From JANMZO01 sp963763135 (lineage in GTDB: Bacteria > Actinomycetota > Acidimicrobiia > Acidimicrobiales > JANYDT01): 64,000 bases of DNA. Positions 9,291 to 18,397 of the stretch are shown here, in pieces. How positions within the stretch are numbered: the first letter of the stretch is position 1; the number at the start of each line of letters is the position of its first letter. A model generated the notes under the pieces. That model saw only the letters and a list, made by a program, of their open reading frames with translations. It ran no database searches and had not been told where the DNA came from. The stretch spans positions 186,001 through 250,000 of the forward strand of contig CAVXNJ010000004.1 in assembly GCA_963763135.1 (NCBI GenBank), written 5' to 3'. Position numbers and translations under genes: made by a program.

Positions 9291-9315
9291 CCGCACGACG
9301 CTTGCTTCTCGCGAC

Positions 9316-9430
9316 GTTTGGATGTTTGTTGCCGCTGAGCGGTCAGATCTATCCAAACGTGTGGAAGGTTCGATTGGGGTTTACGAGGTTTGGATGTTTG
9401 TTGCCGGTGAGCGGTCAGATCTATCCAAAC
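9316..9430. repeat. Palindromic repeat family A, upstream pair
   Basis: Two 43-bp copies (9316-9358 and 9388-9430) in direct orientation with a 29-bp spacer. Each begins with GTTTGGAT and ends with ATCCAAAC (perfect 8-bp outer stem; copy 1 extends to 9 bp) and has an inner inverted repeat CCGCT-G-AGCGG (CCGGT in copy 2). A matching pair with a similar spacer follows the nuclease gene. They sit between hisS and that gene. Confidence 0.9.
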
Positions 9431-9477
9431 GCGCTCTCTCTAGGTGAGTGTCACACCCCACTTGGCATGCTTCGGCC

Positions 9478-10425
9478 ATGGACACGAAACTGTTGGTGAC
9501 AGCGAGAAAACGGGGTGGAGTACTTCTCCGGACCGACATAGTGGAGATCGGCTACTCCCCGTCGGCCATAGCCCGACGGATCAAGGATGGATTTCTCGTC
9601 CCGGTGTTTCCGAATTGCGGGGCCTATGTCCTTGGTTCGACCGTGATCGAACGGGTGCATCGTGTCGTAGCTGCTGTGGCGCTTACTCCAGGTTCGGTGG
9701 CCGACCGCGCTGATGCCGCCCGACTCTTGGGGCTACTTCCCGGCCCAGTTTCTGCCGCGGATCGGTTTCGCGAACTCCACGAGCCAATACAGATCGCCCT
9801 GCCCACGCCAATCAGGTCCTTCGTCGACGGAATCCACGTTCGCCGGCAACTTCACCGCTCGGAACTCGATGTCACCCGTCGTTTCGGCGTTGATGTTCTG
9901 AGCCCGGAGCGGCTGGTTCTCGACATGGCGGGTCGTTGGCCGACAAGTCGAGTGGCGCACATTCTCGATGCCGGGATGGCGGCCCGCACGTTGGATCTCA
10001 ACATCCTTCTTCGACGACACCTGCAGCTCCATCGACGTGGCCGCAAGGGGGTTCGAATCGTTGATGCTCTACTCGAACCTCGACTCGGAGGCACGCAACT
10101 GCATGCAACAAAGATGGAGCGTGACACCCGAGCACTGTTGGCAAGAGCCGGCCTGCCGGAACCGATCAGCCAGTTCGAGGTGGTGGTGCCGGGTGGTCGG
10201 AGCCGCTTCATCGACCTGGCCTACCCGTGGGTGCGGATTGGCATCGAAGTTCTGGGATTTCAATGGCATTCGTCGTTCACCGACTGGTCGTCCGACCAAC
10301 TCCGATACAACGAACTGGCCGCGCTCGGCTGGCTGATCCTGCGAGTGACAGACGAAACCCTCGCCAGCCCGGCAGCGTTCCTCGCTCAACTCGAAGAACT
10401 CATTCGCAGTCGTGCTGCTGCGTAA
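9478..10425 (+). CDS. Orphan winged-helix / DUF559-type nuclease-fold protein
   Basis: 315 residues. The N-terminal part (about 1-60) contains an RGGVLLRTDIVEIGYSP helix pattern like the AbiEi-type winged helix found in many actinobacterial DUF559 proteins. The C-terminal 75 residues have the DUF559/Vsr-like PD-(D/E)XK pattern: RFIDLAYP, then IGIEVLGFQWH, then DQLRYNELAALGWLILRVT. Members of this family are abundant in Acidimicrobiia and related actinobacteria, mostly without known function. I use the ATG at 9478; a GTG at 9448 is in frame but overlaps the repeat flank. The gene stands alone, bracketed on both sides by paired family A palindromes, suggesting movement as a unit. Nuclease activity is inferred, not shown. 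Confidence 0.75.
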   Translation: MDTKLLVTARKRGGVLLRTDIVEIGYSPSAIARRIKDGFLVPVFPNCGAYVLGSTVIERVHRVVAAVALTPGSVADRADAARLLGLLPGPVSAADRFRELHEPIQIALPTPIRSFVDGIHVRRQLHRSELDVTRRFGVDVLSPERLVLDMAGRWPTSRVAHILDAGMAARTLDLNILLRRHLQLHRRGRKGVRIVDALLEPRLGGTQLHATKMERDTRALLARAGLPEPISQFEVVVPGGRSRFIDLAYPWVRIGIEVLGFQWHSSFTDWSSDQLRYNELAALGWLILRVTDETLASPAAFLAQLEELIRSRAAA

Positions 10426-10468
10426 ACGACCGGAAGAGTCGTCTCGCTCGTCGACGTTGATGTGCGAG

Positions 10469-10584
10469 GTTTGGATGTTTGTTGCCGCTGAGCGGTCAGA
10501 TTCATCCAAACCGGTGGAGGGTTGGGTTGGGGGTTCGGGAGGTTTGGATGTTTGTTGCCGCTGAGCGGTCAGATTCATCCAAAC
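10469..10584. repeat. Palindromic repeat family A, downstream pair
   Basis: Two 43-bp copies (10469-10511 and 10542-10584), same orientation as the pair upstream of the nuclease gene, separated by a 30-bp spacer similar in sequence to the upstream spacer (GGTGGAGGGTTGGGTTGGGG against GTGGAAGGTTCGATTGGGG). They differ from the upstream pair by ATTCATCC in place of ATCTATCC near the right end. The two pairs make direct repeats of about 115 bp around the nuclease gene. Confidence 0.9.
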
Positions 10585-10619
10585 GTGTGGCAACGGCGGC
10601 GGCGAAGTACGGTCGGTCC

Positions 10620-11540
10620 ATGCGAATTGGGATTAATGCGACCGGGTTGGTGCAGCGCGCTTCGGTAGAAGCGTTCACGACTCACGCCAAAGCCGCCGAG
10701 GCTGACGGTTTTTCGAGTTACTGGGTGGCCGAGCACCCGACCGGCGGGTTGGATGCGCTGACCGTCCTGACCGTCGTCGGTCAACACGTCGAGAAGATGG
10801 AACTCGGGACGGCGGTGATCCCCACGTACCCGCGTCATCCGATGGTCCTCGCCGGCCAGACGCTCACGGTCCAGAGCACGATCCGGGCGAAGCTCACACT
10901 CGGCATCGGCCTTTCACACAAGGCGATGATGGCGATGCTTGGCCTCGAAGACGACAAGCCGATCGCCCACCTGCGCGACTACCTGTCGGTGCTCATGCCG
11001 CTCCTCACCACCGGTCGTGTCGCGTACGACGGATCCACGATCTCCTGTCATGCCGAAGTCTTCAAGCCGGCGGCCAATCCGCCGCAGGTCCTCGTCGCGG
11101 CACTCGGTCCGCAGGCGTTGAAGGTGGCCGGGGCACTCGCTGACGGAACCAGCCTGGCCTGGGTCGGTCCGAAAACGATACGTACACATATTGTCCCGGA
11201 ACTCAACGATGCTGCTGGCAAAGCTGAACGTGTCGAAACGCCACGAGTGCTCGCTACCCTGCCGATCTGCGTCACCGACGATCCCAACGGGATCCGTGAG
11301 CGGATCACCAAGACTTCGTCGATGTACGCGGCCCTTCCCTCGTACCGGGCCATGTTCGACCGCGAGGGCGTAAACGAGCCAGGCGAGCTCGGGATTGTGG
11401 GCAGCGAGGCGCAGGTGGAAGAGGCGCTGGGCGTTCTTGCGGAAGCCGGCGTCACCGACTTCGCCGCGTCGGAATTCACGCCGTCGCCCGACGAAAAACT
11501 CCGCACTCGAGCCCTACTCAAACGCCTCGCCGGTGGATGA
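10620..11540 (+). CDS. LLM-class (F420-type) oxidoreductase
   Basis: A 306-residue luciferase-like monooxygenase-fold protein. Family features include the N-terminal strand MRIGINATG, SSYWVAEHPTGGLDALT, LGTAVIPTYPRHPMVLAGQ and LTLGIGLSH. In actinobacteria this subfamily (MSMEG_2516-like) generally uses coenzyme F420 rather than FMN; the substrate is unknown. The open frame extends upstream to 10479 only through palindromic repeat DNA, so the ATG at 10620 is used. A TACGGT box ends 6 nt before it, consistent with a leaderless mRNA. It stands alone between repeat families A and B. Confidence 0.85.
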   Translation: MRIGINATGLVQRASVEAFTTHAKAAEADGFSSYWVAEHPTGGLDALTVLTVVGQHVEKMELGTAVIPTYPRHPMVLAGQTLTVQSTIRAKLTLGIGLSHKAMMAMLGLEDDKPIAHLRDYLSVLMPLLTTGRVAYDGSTISCHAEVFKPAANPPQVLVAALGPQALKVAGALADGTSLAWVGPKTIRTHIVPELNDAAGKAERVETPRVLATLPICVTDDPNGIRERITKTSSMYAALPSYRAMFDREGVNEPGELGIVGSEAQVEEALGVLAEAGVTDFAASEFTPSPDEKLRTRALLKRLAGG

Positions 11541-11544
11541 CGGG

Positions 11545-11670
11545 GCGACGTTCGGTCACAAGTTCCCGTTGGGTGGGAACATTCGTCCGAATGTCGCGTG
11601 ACCGGGGTGCGGCCCTTCCGAGGTTCGCTCGGAAGTTCCCGTTGGACGGGAACATTCGTCCGAACGTCGC
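11545..11670. repeat. Palindromic repeat family B, two copies
   Basis: Two 53-bp copies (11545-11597 and 11618-11670). The first starts with GCGACGTTCGG and ends with CCGAATGTCGC, giving a long outer stem, and has an inner stem GTTCCC/GGGAAC. The second keeps the inner stem and right arm while its left arm has diverged. They lie between the LLM oxidoreductase gene and aspS; the second ends 56 bp before the aspS start. A third copy of identical length is at 29008-29060. Confidence 0.85.
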
Positions 11671-11726
11671 GTGGGATGTAGCAATTGCGCTGAGGTGGTG
11701 GGCGCCGTCAGTAGAATCTTTGCCTT

Positions 11727-13484
11727 ATGACTTCTCGACCTGACCGTGCCCGTGGACTTCGTAGCGACTATTGCGGAGATCTGAGCCTGAATGACGTCGG
11801 TCGTGAAGTGAATCTCTGTGGATGGGTCGCCACCCGTCGCGAGCACGGCGAGCACTTGGCCTTCATCGACCTCCGCGACCGCTCCGGTCTGCTGCAGTGT
11901 GTCGTCGACGGGGCCGCTGACCTGCGCAACGAGTATGTCGTGCGGGTTTCGGGCACCGTGACCGCCCGTACCGCCGAGACCATCAACCCCGGCCTCCCGA
12001 CCGGCGAAATCGAACTGAAGAACTGCACCGTCGAGGTGCTCAACATCGCGGAACCGCCGATGTTTCCGCTCAACGACCGCGATGGTGGCCCGAAGGTCGA
12101 CGAGAACCTCCGCCTTAAGCACCGCTACCTCGACCTTCGCCGCGAGCGCATGCAGCGCAACCTGAAGATCCGGTCGAAGGTCAACCGGGCGATCCGCCTC
12201 AGCATGGACGACCAGGGCTTCACTGAGGTCGAGACGCCGATGCTCATGCCGTCGACGCCCGAAGGCGCCCGCGAATTCGTCGTCCCGAGCCGCCTCACGC
12301 CGGGTAGCTTCTACGCGCTCCCGCAGTCGCCACAGCTGTTCAAGCAGCTCCTGATGGTGGCCGGCACCGACCGGTACTTCCAGATCGCCCGCTGTATGCG
12401 AGACGAAGACCTCCGCGCCGACCGGCAGTTCGAGTTCACCCAGCTAGACGCCGAGATGAGCTTCGTCTCCCAGGAAGACGTCCACGAGTGCATCTCCGAA
12501 GCCGTGCTCGCCGCTACCGAAGCGGTCACCGGTTCGCGGCCGATGGACGTCATTCCGAAGATGACTTGGCAGCAGGCCATGGAGGAGTACGGCTCCGACA
12601 AGCCCGACGTGCGCTTCGACATGAAGCTCGTAGAGCTCACACCCATCTTCGAGAAGACTGAAGCCCGCGTATTCCAGTCGGAGTGCGTGAAGGGCCTCCG
12701 CCTGCCGGGCGGTGCCGATCTCACCCGCAACCGTATCGACCAGCTGACGGATCTGGCGAAGAACTGGGGCGCCAAAGGTCTGGCCTGGTTCAAGGTCAAA
12801 GCCGGTGGCGAAGTCGACGGTCCGGTGGCGAAGTTCATGTCGGCCGACGAGCTCGCTGCCGTGCTCAAGGCCATGTCGGCCGAACCCGGCGACCTCCTGT
12901 TCTTCCAGTCGGCCGACCGCGACACGGCCCGCACCATCCTCGGCGCGCTTCGCCTGGAACTCGGCAAACCGCCGATCAACGAAGGGCTCTCGTTTCTCTG
13001 GATCGTCGACTTCCCGATGTTCCACGGCACCTCCGATGCCGGCAACCCGATCCCGGCGCACCACGCGTTCACGCATCCACACGTCGACGACGTCGACCGC
13101 CTCGAATCCGACCCCTTCTCGGTTCGCGCCCAGGCCTACGACCTCACGCTCAACGGTTGGGAGCTCGGCTCGGGCTCGATCCGGATACACAAGCCCGAAC
13201 TGCAGCAGCGCATCTTCTCGCTCCTCGGCATCTCGCCGGAAGAGGCCCAGAAGCGTTTCGGCTTCTTCCTCAACCCGTTCAAATACGGTGCGCCGCCCCA
13301 CGGTGGTTTCGCCTTCGGTATCGACCGCCTCACCGCGATCCTTGCCGGCGAAGAGAACATCCGCGAAGTTATTGCGTTCCCGAAGACCCAGTCGGGCCTC
13401 GATCCAATGACGGGTGCCCCGACCACGATCATCGACAAGCACATGACCGAACTCGGTCTGCGCCTGCTTCCGCCGAAGGCCTGA
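11727..13484 (+). CDS. aspS: Aspartyl-tRNA synthetase (bacterial type)
   Basis: Charges tRNA-Asp (and possibly tRNA-Asn). 585 residues, the usual bacterial AspRS length. It has an N-terminal OB-fold anticodon domain (VNLCGWVATRREHGEHLAFIDLRD), motif 1/2 (YFQIARCMRDEDLRADRQ, then FEFTQLDAEMS), the bacterial GAD insertion (about residues 300-410) and motif 3 (GFAFGIDRLTAIL). A TAGAAT box ends 9 nt before the ATG, so the transcript is probably nearly leaderless. Whether it is discriminating or non-discriminating cannot be settled here because gatCAB is not in the window. Confidence 0.97.
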   Translation: MTSRPDRARGLRSDYCGDLSLNDVGREVNLCGWVATRREHGEHLAFIDLRDRSGLLQCVVDGAADLRNEYVVRVSGTVTARTAETINPGLPTGEIELKNCTVEVLNIAEPPMFPLNDRDGGPKVDENLRLKHRYLDLRRERMQRNLKIRSKVNRAIRLSMDDQGFTEVETPMLMPSTPEGAREFVVPSRLTPGSFYALPQSPQLFKQLLMVAGTDRYFQIARCMRDEDLRADRQFEFTQLDAEMSFVSQEDVHECISEAVLAATEAVTGSRPMDVIPKMTWQQAMEEYGSDKPDVRFDMKLVELTPIFEKTEARVFQSECVKGLRLPGGADLTRNRIDQLTDLAKNWGAKGLAWFKVKAGGEVDGPVAKFMSADELAAVLKAMSAEPGDLLFFQSADRDTARTILGALRLELGKPPINEGLSFLWIVDFPMFHGTSDAGNPIPAHHAFTHPHVDDVDRLESDPFSVRAQAYDLTLNGWELGSGSIRIHKPELQQRIFSLLGISPEEAQKRFGFFLNPFKYGAPPHGGFAFGIDRLTAILAGEENIREVIAFPKTQSGLDPMTGAPTTIIDKHMTELGLRLLPPKA

Positions 13485-13526
13485 GCCCCGCTCCGGCCCA
13501 AGAAGATCGGCAGCCCAGCAAACGAC

Positions 13527-14171
13527 ATGACCGGAGTTCTTCCGCTCGATCTCGACGGGGTTCCCCCGCGCCTGGCGCAACAGATGGCGTTTCTCGTCGA
13601 GATCGATCAGCTGAAGAACGTCCTTCGTCAGACACCGATTGCCGACGGGTCGCGCCGCGAAAACACCGCGGAGCATTCGTGGCAGTTGGCGATGGCGGGC
13701 ATGCTCCTCACCGAGCACGCCAACGAACCGGTCGACGCAAACCATGTGGTGCAGATGCTCCTCGTGCATGACCTCGTTGAGGTCTATGCCGGCGACACGT
13801 TCATTTACGCAAGCAACGACCCGGCCGTCGCGGCCGAGCAGGAAGCCAACGAGCAGGCGGCAGCCGACCGGTTGTTCGACGGTCTGCCGCCGGACCAGGG
13901 CACCCGACTTCGAGCGCTGTGGGACGAGTTCGAGTCGAAAGCCACCCCGGAATCGCGCTTTGCCAAGTCGATCGATCGCCTTATGCCGATGCTGCTCAAC
14001 TATGTTGCCGGCGGCGGTTCATGGAAAGTGCACGCGATCACAGCGGACAAGACGCACAACCTGATCGACGCGCAAATGCCGGGCGGATCGCTTGCACTTA
14101 CAAATTACGGCCACGTTCTCGTTAATCGTGCGGTCAGTGAAGGAATTCTTCTGCCCGCCGTCGAATCGTAG
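13527..14171 (+). CDS. HD-domain hydrolase (YfbR/HDDC2-like)
   Basis: A 214-residue all-helical metal-dependent phosphohydrolase of the HD superfamily. Metal-site motifs are visible: a His in AEHSWQLA (about residue 50) and the HD pair in LLVHDLVEVYAGD (about residues 80-81), followed by a C-terminal Asp in KSIDRLMPML. The closest described relatives are the YfbR/HDDC2 5'-deoxyribonucleotidases, which release nucleosides from dNMPs; that substrate is inferred. It follows aspS by 42 bp on the same strand and could be cotranscribed. Confidence 0.8.
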   Translation: MTGVLPLDLDGVPPRLAQQMAFLVEIDQLKNVLRQTPIADGSRRENTAEHSWQLAMAGMLLTEHANEPVDANHVVQMLLVHDLVEVYAGDTFIYASNDPAVAAEQEANEQAAADRLFDGLPPDQGTRLRALWDEFESKATPESRFAKSIDRLMPMLLNYVAGGGSWKVHAITADKTHNLIDAQMPGGSLALTNYGHVLVNRAVSEGILLPAVES

Positions 14172-15039
14172 GTACACGTATTAAATCCCACCGGCTGTGA
14201 CGTGGGAGAACGCGCCACGCGAACCGCCGGCCGCCACACAAAGAACGTCGACTGTGCCCGATGACCGGACCCGCGTCGACATTGCTGCGGTACCGCGACA
14301 TAACCATCAGGTAAAGCGTGAGACAGTAGGGCATGCGCAATACGACGATCGTTCTCGTTGCGCACCGGCCCTGGGTTTCTGCGCTGCTTGGATCCAGGAG
14401 TCAAAAGGTCCTCGGTCACTGGTAATCCCCTGCGGCGTCGGGTGCTTTTTCAACCCCGAAACCGTGCTGCGGTCATACCGTGGACCTCACTCTGATCCTT
14501 CCCCTCTTCACATTCCTCGTCACGCTGGTCGCGAACATCAGTTCCGGCGCTTGAGTCGAGCATCGGGTCGCCGCCGACTTCTGCGGTCGTCTCCCGACTG
14601 CCGTCCTTAGGCCATTCCTAGCAACGTTCCCATCAACTTTCCTGACACCGAGTAACCGGTTTCGATCGATACCCGCACCCGTGAGCAGACCGATCTGCGT
14701 CCTTCACAGGTTCGATGAACAGGTTTGAGCAACCGAGGTGTCGGGTACATCCAAGAGGCACCGGTGGTGCCCCACCCTCGGTCGCAGAAGCGATCCACCC
14801 GTGTCCTCAACGTGAGGATGCGTCGCACCCTGCATGACGCCCGTGGCGTCGCGATCGGCTTCGTGCCGACAGTTCCATCTGGTACGGACCACACAAGGCG
14901 CCTAGGTGTCGTGTACCGGTCCGTTCCAAAAATCAACACGCAGAAATCAACACGTAGAAATCAGCAAAGGAGTACGCACCCGGTGACGTCAGTACGCCAG
15001 GTTGATCGGGGTCCGTACAAACAACAACAAGGAGTACCA
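14172..15039. other. 868-bp intergenic region before the glycan locus
   Basis: No convincing gene. Several frames stay open but their translations are Arg/Pro-rich with no motif. Near the 3' end there is a short imperfect direct repeat (CAACACGCAGAAAT / CAACACGTAGAAAT, about 14934-14962) and two Shine-Dalgarno-like sites: AAAGGAG at 14966-14972 before an in-frame GTG at 14983, and AAGGAG at 15029-15034 before the ATG at 15040. I see no tRNA and no riboswitch I can name; a long regulatory leader is possible. Confidence 0.5.
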
Positions 15040-16200
15040 ATGCAGACATTGCACCCAACGCATGCTTCGACTGTCCTCGTGGGGACGTATCCCCCCACGG
15101 AATGTGGCCTCGCCACGTTCACTCGTTCCAGCGCAACCGCAATGTCAGACGGCCGGCGGGTGGGCGTGGTTGAGTTGGTCGATTCACCACGAGGAAACCT
15201 GGCGTCGATGGTTTGTGCGTCGTGGACGAAAGGTGACGCCCGGTCGCTGAAGAAGGCGGTCGACGTCATCAACACGTATGACTCCGTGATCATCCAACAC
15301 GAGTTCGGCATCTTCGGTGGAGTGGACGGACGCGAAGTGCTTGACCTTGTCGCTGCAGTTGACGTCGCCATTCTCACGGTCTTTCACACGGTTCCGGAAC
15401 GTCCGACCATCGGGCAACGCGAGATCCTCGAGCAACTCTACGAAGCCAGCGAATCCGTAATCACACTTACCGAAACGGCGAAGCGACGTCTCATGCGGAC
15501 CACCTCCATTGACGGTGACCGAGTGGTGGTCATTCCCCACGGAGCACACGAAATCCCGCTGTCGCGGATGAAGATAAATGCGAATCCCGTCATCCTTACG
15601 TGGGGTCTGCTCGGCCCGGGAAAGGGTATCGAGCACGTCATCGACGCCCTCGGGCTGATGAGCGACCTGGAACCGAAGCCGCAGTACTGGATCGTCGGTG
15701 AGACGCACCCAAAGGTCTTCGCTGCGAGCGGTGAGGCGTATCGCGAATCGCTGAAGCAGCGGGCCCAGTTGGCCGGTATCGGCCAGCAGGTGAGGTTCTT
15801 CGACGGATACCGAGACCTTGCCGGCCTCCATGCACTCGTCGCCCAGGCCGACGTCGTGGCACTTCCGTATGACTCGCGCGAGCAGGTCACCTCGGGAGTT
15901 CTCGTGGAGGCGATTGCTGCTGGCCTTCCGGTTGTGGCGACTGACTTTCCTCACGCCCGCGAACTCCTCGCTACCGGTTGTGGTCTTGTTGTTCCGCACG
16001 AAAACCCGGAAGCCATGGCTGCGGCGCTACGACGGGTTTTGGTCGACGATGCGTTCCGGGCCGAACTCGTGGAGTGTGCGCAACGCGTCGGCCCGACCAT
16101 GTACTGGCCCGAAGTAGGACGCTCGTTCGGACGGGTTGTCGATCGCTGCGTGATGGCTCGTGCTGGTGCTGAGGCCGAGTCCCAGATGGCCTCAGCATGA
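15040..16200 (+). CDS. GT4-family glycosyltransferase
   Basis: A retaining GT-B glycosyltransferase of family 4 (386 residues). It begins with a Rossmann strand and loop (STVLVGTYPPTECGLATFT), has the donor-domain strand VILTWGLLGPGKGIEHVIDA near residue 185, and the GT4 nucleotide-sugar signature EAIAAGLPVVATDFPHAREL near residue 289. Donor and acceptor are unknown. The ATG at 15040 has AAGGAG five bases upstream; a GTG at 14983 with AAAGGAG is an alternative. It overlaps the next gene by 4 bases and heads a four-gene set with two GH130 proteins, so it likely builds or transfers the same mannose-containing glycan. Confidence 0.85.
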   Translation: MQTLHPTHASTVLVGTYPPTECGLATFTRSSATAMSDGRRVGVVELVDSPRGNLASMVCASWTKGDARSLKKAVDVINTYDSVIIQHEFGIFGGVDGREVLDLVAAVDVAILTVFHTVPERPTIGQREILEQLYEASESVITLTETAKRRLMRTTSIDGDRVVVIPHGAHEIPLSRMKINANPVILTWGLLGPGKGIEHVIDALGLMSDLEPKPQYWIVGETHPKVFAASGEAYRESLKQRAQLAGIGQQVRFFDGYRDLAGLHALVAQADVVALPYDSREQVTSGVLVEAIAAGLPVVATDFPHARELLATGCGLVVPHENPEAMAAALRRVLVDDAFRAELVECAQRVGPTMYWPEVGRSFGRVVDRCVMARAGAEAESQMASA

Positions 16201-17438
16201 GTTCGAAACAAGCGGTCGTCTGGCCCCAGGCCGTGGAGATTGAGCGGGGCGATTCGACTCCGAAGCTCCTGGTACGCGGGCCCCTGGCGTGGGAGTTGTC
16301 GAAACCGCTCGACCTCTCCCATGTGCAGCGCCTCTGCGACGACACCGGGATTCTCGAGCATGCTGAGGGAGCCATTCCTCGGCGCGAACACGGCTATTGC
16401 ACCGACGACGTCTCCCGCCAGTTGCTCGTGGCGTGTCTCTATCCGAACGCGCCGGGCGCGGAGCGAATTGCAGAACAGGGTCTCGCGTTCGTTCGCCATG
16501 CAGCGCTCGGAGCCGGCCGGTTCCGTTCGCGAATGAACTATGCGCGCGTATGGACTGACGAAGGAGACTCCGACGATGCGTGCGGCCGGGCGATCTGGAG
16601 TCTGGGTGCAGCGGTCCAAAGCGCCCCGTGGCCCCACGTACGCGATGCGGCGCTGCTGCTCTTCGAGGCGACAACTGCGTTCGAATCGCCCTTCTGGCAT
16701 TCAAATGCGTTTGCCGCTCTCGGCGTTGGCGCGGTACTGGCGGCTTCACCTCAGAATCGTGCGGCGAAAGGCTTCGCCCAGCGTTTGGCTCAAGTACTCC
16801 CGAAGTCGAAACAGCAGGTTTGGTCGTTGGAGTCGGAGCGGTCCTACGAAGATCTCTGGTTGTGGCCGGAAGCTCGGATGACGTACTCGTCGGCCGCACT
16901 GCCCGACGCTCTTCTGGCGCTTTCGGGAGTTCAACCGGAACTGCTCGACGAAGGCCTCACGCTGTTGCGGTGGTTGGCCGACCGGGTCATCCGAAACGGC
17001 TTCAGTCCGGTCCCGGTCGAAGGACTCGGTCCGCACGATTTGCGTCCGGGTTTCGACCAGCAACCGATCGAGGCCCAGGCCTTCGCCGGAGCATGTTGGC
17101 GTGCATGGACGCTCACGAAAGACCCCAGATGGCTCGAACTCGTCGTGCTGGCCGCAGCGTGGTTCGTGGGTGCGAATGATGCGCACACCTACATGATCGA
17201 TCGCCGAACGAACGGTTGCTTCGATGGCCTCATGAGCTACGGGCGAAATCTCAACCAGGGGGCCGAGTCGACCCTCGCGATGTTGCACACCATGGCCATT
17301 CTCCGTCGTGGGGTTGATGAGGGCGTCATTGTCCTGCGCCACGCTGGTGGCAAGGATGCGCTCAACGGTCGGACGACTGCGATCAGCGACGGAGAGACCG
17401 GATCGTCGCGCATGGCCGTGCAGATGGAGATCGTATGA
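16197..17438 (+). CDS. Helical-barrel protein of a GT4/GH130 locus
   Basis: 413 residues, function not recognised with certainty. The sequence is helix-rich with repeating aromatic/acidic patches (HGYCTDDVSRQLL, NYARVWTDEGDSDDACGRAIW, RSYEDLWLWPEARMTYSSA, RNLNQGAESTLAMLHTM) resembling six-hairpin (alpha/alpha)6 glycosidases and phosphorylases. In databases such domains often follow or are fused to GT4 transferases and are labelled glycosyltransferase by association; I infer glycan cleavage or binding. Its start overlaps the GT4 stop (ATGA) and its stop overlaps the next GH130 start by 4 bases, so all three are translated together. No signal peptide, so cytoplasmic. Confidence 0.6.
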   Translation: MSSKQAVVWPQAVEIERGDSTPKLLVRGPLAWELSKPLDLSHVQRLCDDTGILEHAEGAIPRREHGYCTDDVSRQLLVACLYPNAPGAERIAEQGLAFVRHAALGAGRFRSRMNYARVWTDEGDSDDACGRAIWSLGAAVQSAPWPHVRDAALLLFEATTAFESPFWHSNAFAALGVGAVLAASPQNRAAKGFAQRLAQVLPKSKQQVWSLESERSYEDLWLWPEARMTYSSAALPDALLALSGVQPELLDEGLTLLRWLADRVIRNGFSPVPVEGLGPHDLRPGFDQQPIEAQAFAGACWRAWTLTKDPRWLELVVLAAAWFVGANDAHTYMIDRRTNGCFDGLMSYGRNLNQGAESTLAMLHTMAILRRGVDEGVIVLRHAGGKDALNGRTTAISDGETGSSRMAVQMEIV

Positions 17439-18397
17439 ATGCCGCCGGTCCGCATGAGATCTTCACCCGCTTCCCCGGCAATCCGATCATCACCGCTGCC
17501 GACTTCCCTTTCACGGTGAACTCGGTCTTCAACCCTGCCGTCACGATGTTCGAGAACGAGACGCTGCTGCTGTGCCGCGTCGAGCACCGTACCGGCCTCT
17601 CGTCACTCGTAGTCGCTCGGAGCAAAGATGGTTTGACCGACTGGATCATCGAGCCCGACCGGTGCATGGAACCGTTGCTCGACACGCAGGAGGAAGCGTG
17701 GGGTATCGAGGACCCACGCATCACAAAGTGCGACGACGATTACTACATCGTCTATACCGGGTTTTCGACGGGTGGCCCCCTTGTATGTCTGGCGTCTACC
17801 CGCGACTTCCGCGAGTTCAAACGACTGGGCGTACTGTCTTCACCCGAAGACAAAGATGCGGCACTGTTCCCAACCCGTATCGACGGGTCCTGGGTCCTGC
17901 TGCACCGACCGGTGCCGCGCACTCCCGGTATGGGTGCCCATATCTGGTTGTCTACGAGCCCAGATCTTCAGCACTGGGGCAACCCGCAGATGCTCATCGA
18001 AGCACGGAAAGGCGGCTGGTGGGACTCGTACAAGATCGGCCTCGGCCCGCCCCCCATGGAGACATCCAAGGGATGGCTCATCATGTACCACGGCGTTCGG
18101 ACAACAGCGGCCGGCAGCCTTTACCGGCTTGGACTTGCGCTGCTTGATCTCGGCGATCCGACCAAAGTCATCGCTCGAAGCAACGAATGGGTTTTCGGTC
18201 CGTCGGCCCCGTACGAAGTCACAGGCGATGTTCCGGGCGTCGTCTTCCCGTGCGGGTGGCTGCTGATGCCCGATGGCGACACGATCCGCATGTATTACGG
18301 GGCCGCCGACACCACTATCGCGGTGGCCGAAGCGAGCCTTGCCGATCTGCTTGATCACATCGACCGTCATAACGACGGCCTTCGCCTCTGGAACTGA
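17435..18397 (+). CDS. GH130 family glycoside phosphorylase/hydrolase (first copy)
   Basis: 320 residues with the five-bladed propeller pattern of GH130: FNPAVTMFENETLLLCRVEHRTG, WGIEDPRITKCDDDYYIVYTG (the Asp in EDPR near residue 93 is the family's proton donor), and late motifs WWDSYKIGLGPPPMETSKGW and YEVTGDVPGVVFPCGW. GH130 enzymes phosphorolyse or hydrolyse beta-1,2- or beta-1,4-mannosides; the exact linkage is unknown. It is cytoplasmic and overlaps the preceding gene by 4 bases. It is followed after 400 bp by a second, divergent GH130 gene. Confidence 0.85.
   Translation: MNAAGPHEIFTRFPGNPIITAADFPFTVNSVFNPAVTMFENETLLLCRVEHRTGLSSLVVARSKDGLTDWIIEPDRCMEPLLDTQEEAWGIEDPRITKCDDDYYIVYTGFSTGGPLVCLASTRDFREFKRLGVLSSPEDKDAALFPTRIDGSWVLLHRPVPRTPGMGAHIWLSTSPDLQHWGNPQMLIEARKGGWWDSYKIGLGPPPMETSKGWLIMYHGVRTTAAGSLYRLGLALLDLGDPTKVIARSNEWVFGPSAPYEVTGDVPGVVFPCGWLLMPDGDTIRMYYGAADTTIAVAEASLADLLDHIDRHNDGLRLWN

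Noticed and set aside
9315..10584. CRISPR array from the repeated 43-bp units
   Set aside because: Only two copies per side, internally palindromic, spacers similar to each other rather than unique, and no cas genes.
12444..13769. 441-residue minus-strand and 362-residue plus-strand frames over aspS
   Set aside because: Shadow frames with Arg/Pro- or His/Glu-rich composition, overlapping intact aspS and the HD gene.
14197..14610. 137-residue plus-strand frame after the HD gene
   Set aside because: No ribosome binding site or motif, composition like non-coding DNA.
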